Translations under genes and position numbers: made by a program
NCBI GenBank assembly: GCA_964440095.1
Contig: CAYTPZ010000001.1
Location: forward strand, 186,001 to 250,000
From: JACNKJ01 sp964440095
GTDB taxonomy: Bacteria > Krumholzibacteriota > Krumholzibacteriia > JACNKJ01
Direction of reading: 5' to 3'
Length of the DNA: 64,000 nt
The notes under the pieces: generated by a model
The model's input: the letters and a program-made list of their open reading frames with translations, nothing else
The model's database searches: none
What the model was told of the DNA's origin: nothing
Shown: piece by piece, positions 57,884 to 64,000 of the stretch
Layout: each line of letters starts with the position of its first letter
Position numbering within the stretch: the stretch's first letter is position 1

Positions 57884-60250
57884 TCAAAGCCCGGTGCGTA
57901 TGAGCAGGATACCCATGTCTCCGCGGTTTTCTCCCGTGAATCGCAGATCCGTGAGGCCTCCAGGGGCTGCCCCGCGAAGTTCTAACAAGTCGAAACTCCC
58001 CGGCATCAGGAAAGAAATCCAAATCGGATTGGCCAATTCCAAACTAAAGTAGGAAAGCGGTTCCTGGACACCCCCATCATAGGGGAAATCCTGGCGAATG
58101 TTCAGGCTTGTGTACTGATAGCGAGGATCATCGCTGAGCCCGCTGTCGTCCAGGACCAAGGTGGCCAGCCAGTCCTTGAATACCTGCGCATAGGACTCAC
58201 CCGTTACCTGAACCACGTTGTCCCGCCCCGATAGGTTTGATTTCACCAGATCTTCCGGGCTTCCCGGCCAGCGGTCGGCAAGATAACGCATCAGCAGATA
58301 GGAAGCGCCTCTCTCGCCCAGAGAATTCCCCACCACCTGACCCGGAGCCAAGCCACTCAAAGATGCCAGTGCGAAGTACCGGTGTTGACGTGAGTGAAGG
58401 TAGATTCCAACTCGTGCCTGATTTTGATCGTCGAATCCACAGACGTCTTCGGCCAGATGACTGAGACCTTCGTTGATCCACAGCTCTTCCTGGTGATTCA
58501 GATCGGCGCCAAGCACTCCATGACGTTGATGGAAATTGATCATGTGCTGGAACTCGTGGGCAACGATGGGCTTCACTGCCGCCACGGTACTCTCCAGAGT
58601 ATGGGCCACCTTGCTGAAATCTTCGTTGGGGTCGGGCACGATGCCATAGAAAATCTCGCGCTCGTTGCTGACTCCAGCCGGCCAGCTGAAGATGGGCAGA
58701 TCCACCGGGTTGAAAAAGCCTCCGATGTACTCGCCGCCCCATTGAGGGTTGTCGTCGATCTGACCCGTGAGCAAATTCACCTGCCGCGTCAGCAGGATGT
58801 ACACGCGATCATTTCCATCGTAGTCACTCTCGGCACCGAAGTTCTGACGAACACTGTCATAGATCTGCAATTCGAAGGTTTGACCGATCTCGTTGCACTC
58901 ATCCTGAGGCAAGCGAATTACGTCGCGATCGTCCACAAAAAGCCGTACATGATCACCTTCGTACCTGAGAGTTGCTCCTAACAAGGTATAGGATTCCGCA
59001 TCGTCGGTTCTTCCAAAATAGTCGGAATAGACCAGGAAATCGGTGGAATCTCGTGGTTTTTCACGATCCGAAATTGTCCTGGCCTGGACATGATCCGGAA
59101 CCGAGAGCATGCGCATGTGGAAGTCGTGGGCAATATCACGCGGCATGTCCATGGCGGCAGGTGCCCCTCCATTCTCCAGGCTCACCCAATCCTGTTCGTA
59201 GGGTGCTTCCTCGCGCAGATTGTAGGTAATCGCGATGTATCGCGAACCCTCGGTGAAGGCCGAGATGGGCACCAGCACTTCATCGTTCACCATGGGATAA
59301 TCCAGAACCTTTCCCATGGCCAAACTCACTTCGACGAGGAAGTTTTCAGGAGCCGACTGGGACCCCACACTCAGGCTGATCTCATGTTGACCCAGGCCCA
59401 GACCCATCGGCACCAAGGCTGTTAGATCCGTTTCGCTGGCTTGGGTTACAAGCATGGGCTGCCCCCCGAGGGTCACGGTGTTGTAGGCGGGCACCGCACA
59501 GAAATTCTCGCCATCCAGATGGATTTCGTCGCCCTCGTCCGCAGGCTCCGAATACTGAATGCCTGTAAGAGAAGGAGCCGGGGCAGCCTGAGCCATGGCG
59601 GTGGCGGGGAACAAACCCTCTGCGGTGGCCAAAAGGCTGAAGCTCCCAAGGTCATCCCCCAGGGTCCAGCTGCACTCTGCCACTTGGGCTTCAGAGGTGG
59701 TCAATGAACTTGGAGTCACCGTTGAACCGTCCGTTGCGGCAAGATCCACCGGCCAATCGCCCACGGCGTTGCCGTATGCATCCTGAGCCTCCAAGCCCAT
59801 GGGGACGAGCAGGGCACTTCCGGGGGCGTCCTTCTGGCCGTCACCCTGAACCCATGCCAAGGCCACGGCAACATCCGGCCTGGCCAATGCGTCCATGCTG
59901 GCCACGCTTTCCAAATCGCTCATATCCGGAACATCCGGAGTAATGCTGAGCGTGCCGGCCAAGGTTCCCAGGGTAAGATGAGTGCTCACTTCACCCACGC
60001 TGTTGGTGTTTGCTTCTGCAGGATCAAAATTGCCCATGCCCGCGCTCAGGTCAAAGACCACCCGAACGCCCGACTTGGGCTCGCCATATTGATCGCGAAG
60101 GCGAAAGACCAAGGGTGCATCCAAGGCTTCCGTGACCACAGCTTCCTGTCCATCGCCTGATACCGCCACGAGGCTGTATCGCGAAGGCTCCGGATCATGG
60201 GGAGTGGAGCAGGCCAGCACGAGGAGCAGAAGCCAGCTGAGATGCTTCAT
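57884..60250 (-). CDS. M30-type zinc metallopeptidase lipoprotein
   Basis: 788 residues. Signal with lipobox VLAC (Cys14); a bacterial Ig-like domain of Big_1 type (residues 25-105, invasin-like), a second Ig-like region and an IPT/TIG-type module near 225-300; then a peptidase domain with HEFQH (565-569) and NEGLSH (Glu594), the arrangement of family M30. A PWISF-like C-terminal beta domain closes the protein. It should face the periplasm or outside. Stop overlaps nothing; a 62-bp gap follows. Substrate unknown. Confidence 0.82.
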   Translation of the reverse strand: MKHLSWLLLLVLACSTPHDPEPSRYSLVAVSGDGQEAVVTEALDAPLVFRLRDQYGEPKSGVRVVFDLSAGMGNFDPAEANTNSVGEVSTHLTLGTLAGTLSITPDVPDMSDLESVASMDALARPDVAVALAWVQGDGQKDAPGSALLVPMGLEAQDAYGNAVGDWPVDLAATDGSTVTPSSLTTSEAQVAECSWTLGDDLGSFSLLATAEGLFPATAMAQAAPAPSLTGIQYSEPADEGDEIHLDGENFCAVPAYNTVTLGGQPMLVTQASETDLTALVPMGLGLGQHEISLSVGSQSAPENFLVEVSLAMGKVLDYPMVNDEVLVPISAFTEGSRYIAITYNLREEAPYEQDWVSLENGGAPAAMDMPRDIAHDFHMRMLSVPDHVQARTISDREKPRDSTDFLVYSDYFGRTDDAESYTLLGATLRYEGDHVRLFVDDRDVIRLPQDECNEIGQTFELQIYDSVRQNFGAESDYDGNDRVYILLTRQVNLLTGQIDDNPQWGGEYIGGFFNPVDLPIFSWPAGVSNEREIFYGIVPDPNEDFSKVAHTLESTVAAVKPIVAHEFQHMINFHQRHGVLGADLNHQEELWINEGLSHLAEDVCGFDDQNQARVGIYLHSRQHRYFALASLSGLAPGQVVGNSLGERGASYLLMRYLADRWPGSPEDLVKSNLSGRDNVVQVTGESYAQVFKDWLATLVLDDSGLSDDPRYQYTSLNIRQDFPYDGGVQEPLSYFSLELANPIWISFLMPGSFDLLELRGAAPGGLTDLRFTGENRGDMGILLIRTGL

Positions 60251-61749
60251 GAGTCATCCTTCCTGAATGCTGTCACACGACCGGCGAGAACACTGAGTAA
60301 GGGCCGACACTTCCGGCCGAAGGCCATGGCCACGGGATCAGTATCATAGATCGCGAAGTCGGCGCTGAGTCCATGGGATACGCTTCCCCGCACTTTTTCC
60401 CTCCGAGCGAGCCTGGCGGCATCATGGGTCACGGCAGACAAAATGTCTTCCGGGGAATCGACGGAGGGACCAAATGCCGAATCATCGGCTGCCGCCCGCA
60501 TGGCTCCCCAAAGATCTCGCGGCATGCCGTCGGTGCCGTAGGCGGGTGACAATCCCGCGCTGCGGAGGTCCGCGGGACCCGGGAATAGCTCACGATACCC
60601 ATCGCCCAATCGCTGTTGATAGAGACCGCCTGGCCTCCCCCAGCGATCAAAAAAGTTGGGCTGGAAACCGGCGCCCACACCCCGGGATGCCATGGCTTCC
60701 AGCTGATGGGGATTTGCCGTCTCCAAATGCTCGATGCGAGCCGCGCCGGCCGGAGCCTGGGCGCGCTCCAGGGCTTGCAAGGCCTGGTCCACCGCACGCG
60801 TGCCGATGGCGTGTAGAGCTGCCTGATAGCCCTGGGCAAGAAGATCGGCCAGGGCGATATCCAGGTATTCGTCGGCCCAAAGCAACTCACCCTTAGCACC
60901 GTCCAGGTATTCCACTTCCAAGGCAGCGCTGCGGCCGCCAATGGATCCATCCAGGAAAAACTTGCGGCCGAGAGCATGGTGCAGTCCAAGGTCCTGCTTC
61001 GGAAGCTCCAGCGATTTCCATGCAGTCTCGTGATGGTAGAACTCCACGCGCAGAGGGAAATCATGGTCCAGCAGGGCCACCACTTCCAGAAGCTGATTGG
61101 CGCCCATTTCGGTTACGGACGTAATGCCTTCGGCCGCCAGTTCGGAGGCCACGATCTTGGCCTCCCGAAGCAACTCCTCCGGGCTCAGAGTGAAACGGCG
61201 ACGAATGGCGATGGCTTCGCCTTCCAGGAGCAGGCCCTGTTCCAGGCTCCCCAAGTCGGGCGCTTCGTCCAGGTGGGTCAGGGCAGCGCTGCTGGCCACC
61301 ACAACATGCCCACATACGCGCACCAGCATGACCTCTCGACCCGGGAAACGCTGATCCAACTCGTCGCGCTGGGGAAAGCGCGGATCATCCCATTCGCTTT
61401 CATCCCAGGCCATGGCCACCAGGGGCCCCTCGGCCGGTCCCGCCTCCAGCCGCTGCCAGAGTTCCTGGCGATGGCGAATTCCGGCTAGATCCACACGAGC
61501 GCGGCGCTGTGCCTCGCCGAATAGATGCAGATGGGCGTCGCAGAGCCCCGGTAAAAGGGTGAGACCGCTTAGATCCAGGCTTGGCGTGGAAGGGGGCAGA
61601 TCCATGACAAACCGACCGTTCAGGAGACCCAGAGGCTCCTGCTTTGGCCCATCACCGAACCCCGAATACCAGTTTAATCCGGTCAGCCTGAGGCCGCATG
61701 ATTGGCGCTGGGCAAGGTGTTCCTGCAATTCAATGAGTTTTTTGGGCAT
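60247..61749 (-). CDS. Amidohydrolase of the YtcJ type
   Basis: 500-residue metal-dependent hydrolase. Motifs of the YtcJ/ExoA group: LLPGLCDAHLHLFGEA (His-x-His), KFFLDGSIGGRSA, HAIGTRAVDQAL, ARIEHLET and the aspartate in LSPAYGTDG. Reaction unknown; relatives hydrolyse N-acyl or formyl compounds and are mostly uncharacterised. Its 3' end overlaps the M30 gene (ATGA). ATG 61749 with GGAG upstream. A divergent TonB-like gene faces away across 95 bp. Confidence 0.88.
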   Translation of the reverse strand: MPKKLIELQEHLAQRQSCGLRLTGLNWYSGFGDGPKQEPLGLLNGRFVMDLPPSTPSLDLSGLTLLPGLCDAHLHLFGEAQRRARVDLAGIRHRQELWQRLEAGPAEGPLVAMAWDESEWDDPRFPQRDELDQRFPGREVMLVRVCGHVVVASSAALTHLDEAPDLGSLEQGLLLEGEAIAIRRRFTLSPEELLREAKIVASELAAEGITSVTEMGANQLLEVVALLDHDFPLRVEFYHHETAWKSLELPKQDLGLHHALGRKFFLDGSIGGRSAALEVEYLDGAKGELLWADEYLDIALADLLAQGYQAALHAIGTRAVDQALQALERAQAPAGAARIEHLETANPHQLEAMASRGVGAGFQPNFFDRWGRPGGLYQQRLGDGYRELFPGPADLRSAGLSPAYGTDGMPRDLWGAMRAAADDSAFGPSVDSPEDILSAVTHDAARLARREKVRGSVSHGLSADFAIYDTDPVAMAFGRKCRPLLSVLAGRVTAFRKDDS

Positions 61750-61844
61750 GGGGCTCCGGAGGGACTGCTTGAAGGAAGGGGACCGATCGATTTATAAGTC
61801 CAGTATCGCCGAGGACGCAAGCCCTCGTATTCCCGGGAAGATTC

Positions 61845-62522
61845 ATGAGACCAAGCCCCTATCGATGGATTCCCATCATCCTCATCGCCCTGATCCTCAT
61901 GTTCTGGATCAGCGTGGATCTGCTGCCCCGGTTCGTCGGCGGTTTGCTGGGCCGAGGCGACAGTAATCTGGGTGCCTGGTCCAGGGCGGGCACCGAGCTT
62001 CCCGAAATTGTCTGGGATACCACCGATCCCCGTGTGGAGGATGCGAAGGTGCCGGTGGAATCCGAGCAGCCGGCGGAAGGTGAATCCAGTGAAGCGGATC
62101 TGGAGATCACGACGGACCCGGTCACGGAGATCGAGAACTCGACGCAGCCAATTCCAAGCGAGAGTACCGAGCCTGCCGGGCAGGCCCAGGCCGCTTCAGG
62201 GGATCCGTCTTCTGCAGCTCCCGGTGAGGGTCCCGGAGAGGGACGCCGCCGGGCGGCACGACTGCTTTATCAAGAATGGCCGCGAGAGTCCGTTCTGGCT
62301 GATCTCAAATCAGGCGGCAACTTCAGGTTCAGGCTTCGGGTGGAGGCCGATGGTCACGTGTCCGAATGGGAAGTCTTGGAGAGCTTCGACTGCGAGCCCT
62401 GTGCCGCCGAGGCCGAGCGCATCGTGAAAAGCCTGCGCTTTCGCCCGGCCTTGGAAGACGGACGCCCGGCAGCCTGCTGGCTGCCTTTCGAGATTGGCTT
62501 CTATGCTTCGGAAGTCGACTAA
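61845..62522 (+). CDS. TonB-family energy-transducer-like protein
   Basis: 225 residues: one N-terminal membrane helix (IPIILIALILMFWISVDLL), an acidic, Pro/Glu/Ser-rich spacer (residues 50-130), and a C-terminal TonB-like domain, FRLRVEADGHVSEWEVLESF through SLRFRPALEDGRPAACWLPF. A Cys-x-x-Cys pair (DCEPCA) in this domain is unusual for TonB. ExbBD are not nearby. ATG 61845 has GGGAAG upstream. Its stop overlaps the stop of the histidine kinase gene on the other strand. Confidence 0.82.
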   Translation: MRPSPYRWIPIILIALILMFWISVDLLPRFVGGLLGRGDSNLGAWSRAGTELPEIVWDTTDPRVEDAKVPVESEQPAEGESSEADLEITTDPVTEIENSTQPIPSESTEPAGQAQAASGDPSSAAPGEGPGEGRRRAARLLYQEWPRESVLADLKSGGNFRFRLRVEADGHVSEWEVLESFDCEPCAAEAERIVKSLRFRPALEDGRPAACWLPFEIGFYASEVD

Positions 62523-63721
62523 GGGACCAAGGGGAGGGTGAAGGAGAAGGTGCTGCCCTGACCCGGTTCGCTCTGCAGCCAAAGCCGCCCTCCCATGGCC
62601 TCCACGAATTCCTTGGAGAGGGTCAGGCCCAAACCCATACCGCCCTGCGAACGGGTGTCGCTGTCTTCCACCTGGTAGAATTTCTCGAAGATCTTTTTCT
62701 GCTCTTCCAGGGCAATGCCCGGCCCTGAATCCACCACGTCCATTCGAATGTAGTCGCCAAGGTCCGTGGCACGACGGCCCACCAGATAGTTCCACTGCAC
62801 GATCACGTCTTGATCCGGACTCGAGAATTTCAGCGCGTTTCCCACCAGGTGAACCAGGATACGCTGGAAGTGCTGGCTGTCGGTGCGCAGCACAAGTTCG
62901 GGCACTTCCTCGGGAAGTTGCACGCGAGAGTGATCGGGAATATCGGGTAGGACTTGTTCCCTGAAATCACGCATCAACTCGGGCAACTGGCATTCGTCGC
63001 GCTCAACCTGAAGCAGTGCCGAGGATATCCCACCCATGGTTAACAGCTCGCTGATGCGTTGATTCAGATTCTTCGAGGAAAATCTTATGCCTTCCACAAA
63101 TTGCCTGAGAACCTGGTCTTCCTGAGTCACCGGCAGATCAAAGGCCAGATCGGAGAATCCCATGATGGCGGTGAGGGGAGTTCGCAATTCGTGGTTGATG
63201 ATGTTCAGGAAATTGCCCTGTTGTTTTTCCATCTCCCGGGCGAGGGCCTGACGCGATTCCTGAAGATCCAACAGGGCGAGTCTCTCGGCAGCCATGAGGG
63301 CCAGGTTCCATTGGATCTCCGGCAGGACCAGGGCATCATCTCCCTCCCAAAGGAGGAGTGCGAAGACTTCCTCGCCTCCTCGCAAGGGATAGCAAACTGG
63401 AGCGGCTTGAGGCGACTCAAGGGGAATTCCTTCGCGGAACTTTTCGGGTAGAGTTTCCGCCTCGATGAGAGTGTCAAGGGCCGGGGGCAGAGGATGATCG
63501 GCAACGAGGTCCTGCTCTTCCCCATCTTGGATGGAGAGGTAGATCCATTTGGATTCCACCTGCCAGATCAAACCGCCACGCGGAGATTGCCCCGCCGCCT
63601 CGATCCTTCCGCCGAGCCACTTCAGCCAAGCGGAGGTCGTTTGAGCAGAAAACAGGGCAGCCAGATCCAATACGGCAAGATCTCCCGCGCTGGACTGGCC
63701 TGGCTGAAGGGTGGTCTTCAT
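62519..63721 (-). CDS. Soluble sensor histidine kinase
   Basis: About 400 residues without membrane helices. Residues 1-155 look like a GAF-type sensor domain; a coiled coil leads into the H-box (INHELRTPLTAIMGFSDLA), then N-box region (LVGNALKFSS), G1 (VDSGPGIA), F-box (EKFYQVEDSD) and G2 (GMGLGLTLSKEFVEAMGG). It should autophosphorylate on the H-box histidine. No response regulator gene is adjacent within the window. ATG 63721 is preferred (GGGAG upstream); a TTG at 63727 is possible. Confidence 0.9.
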   Translation of the reverse strand: MKTTLQPGQSSAGDLAVLDLAALFSAQTTSAWLKWLGGRIEAAGQSPRGGLIWQVESKWIYLSIQDGEEQDLVADHPLPPALDTLIEAETLPEKFREGIPLESPQAAPVCYPLRGGEEVFALLLWEGDDALVLPEIQWNLALMAAERLALLDLQESRQALAREMEKQQGNFLNIINHELRTPLTAIMGFSDLAFDLPVTQEDQVLRQFVEGIRFSSKNLNQRISELLTMGGISSALLQVERDECQLPELMRDFREQVLPDIPDHSRVQLPEEVPELVLRTDSQHFQRILVHLVGNALKFSSPDQDVIVQWNYLVGRRATDLGDYIRMDVVDSGPGIALEEQKKIFEKFYQVEDSDTRSQGGMGLGLTLSKEFVEAMGGRLWLQSEPGQGSTFSFTLPLVP

Positions 63722-63861
63722 TGACAACTCCCGGTCCGCTCCTTTGGAGTTAGGACCTACAGGACTTGAAGAAATCCCGATAACTGCTTGTCACCCAATG
63801 GATTCCAATTTACTACGGTTTTCCAAGGGAATGATAAGCAATGACTATACCATCTGGGGAA

Positions 63862-64000
63862 TCAGCCCAGGTGCATGGTCCGGCGCATGTGCAAGAAATA
63901 GCGCAGTCCGGATGTATAGGAGAGTGCTAGTATGATCAGGAGAGCGATCATTAGAAGGGTTCTAAAGAGAAAACTGGGCTCGGATCCACGCGGAAGCAGG
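63862..64000 (-). CDS. C-terminal end of a small membrane protein (5' end outside window)
   Basis: An open frame enters from the right edge and stops at TGA 63864-63862, giving 46 residues that include a hydrophobic helix (TLLMIALLIILALSY) and a short basic end (RYFLHMRRTMHLG). It might equally be a complete short ORF starting inside the window at ATG about 63950. No family recognised; included with low confidence. Confidence 0.35.
   Translation of the reverse strand, partial: LLPRGSEPSFLFRTLLMIALLIILALSYTSGLRYFLHMRRTMHLG

Noticed and set aside
37823..61840. The 12-mer ATTCCCGGGAAG occurs upstream of both the ECF sigma gene (37823-37834) and the tonB-like gene (61829-61840), suggesting a shared operator.
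   Set aside because: In the tonB case it forms the ribosome-binding site (GGGAAG before the ATG), the core is a simple 10-bp palindrome, and two copies in 64 kb are too few to separate from chance.
63932..64000. Plus-strand frame MIRRAIIRRVLKRKL at the right edge.
   Set aside because: Very basic, truncated by the window, no ribosome-binding site, and the opposite strand encodes a more convincing membrane helix.

Overview
The window looks like a chromosomal segment of a diderm bacterium from the FCB superphylum, probably one of the uncultured lineages near Krumholzibacteriota, Eisenbacteria or Zixibacteria (this placement is inference). The evidence is an LpxC-FabZ fusion, a DUF4837 lipoprotein, a PorV-like outer-membrane protein, a C25 (gingipain-type) protease, and secreted proteins ending in FlgD-like sorting domains, beside a full lipid A, Bam and Lol outer-membrane toolkit. 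Gene density is high, most start and stop codons overlap, and almost everything lies on the minus strand. Only two clear protein genes are on the plus strand (5.1-5.7 kb and 61.8-62.5 kb). I saw no rRNA, tRNA, insertion sequence, prophage or CRISPR array.

Layout, reading the minus strand from right to left. 64.0-62.5 kb: a soluble-looking histidine kinase facing a TonB-like protein. 61.7-49.6 kb: a surface and secretion island with an amidohydrolase, an M30-type metallopeptidase lipoprotein, a protein ending in a FlgD-like fold, a PorV-like barrel, a rhomboid protease, and a 1567-residue C25 protease carrying a beta-propeller and a sorting tail. 49.4-42.1 kb: dapF, a NatA/NatB-type ABC exporter, a nitrilase, a Nudix CoA pyrophosphatase, and an acyl-CoA dehydrogenase with etfBA. 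42.0-41.8 kb: the only gene-free stretch above 300 bp, which holds a plausible plus-strand small RNA with its own promoter and terminator. 41.8-33.3 kb: trpS, a tagged secreted protein, a dead beta-helix gene fragment, tatA, an exported protein, an ECF sigma/anti-sigma pair, DUF4837, aroB, a TPR protein and aroQ. 33.3-20 kb: accBC, ftsK, rimO, two lipoproteins including BamD, nadD, polA, coaE, prfB (with a programmed frameshift), yjbQ and lysS. 18.4-15.9 kb: a 26-codon leader ORF, lolC and lolD. 15.9-11.8 kb: mcsA-mcsB-clpC, closed by a terminator. 11.7-1.2 kb: bamA, skp, lpxD, lpxC-fabZ and lpxA, then (after an inserted plus-strand gene) a GnnA-like oxidoreductase, lpxB, a DUF374 acyltransferase and lpxK. 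nadB runs off the left edge.

The genes combine into outer-membrane construction (lipid A synthesis, Bam insertion, Lol lipoprotein export), protein quality control (ClpC with McsA/McsB), fatty-acid chemistry (AccBC, FabZ, acyl-CoA dehydrogenase with ETF) and surface protein secretion. The points most worth checking are: a McsB homologue that has lost ATP-binding arginines while its ClpC keeps the phosphoarginine-pocket glutamates; a recurring promoter arrangement that predicts leaderless mRNAs; the candidate small RNA; an extra membrane domain on LolC preceded by a coupled micro-ORF inside a large inverted repeat; and the C25/PorV-like/rhomboid/M30 island.
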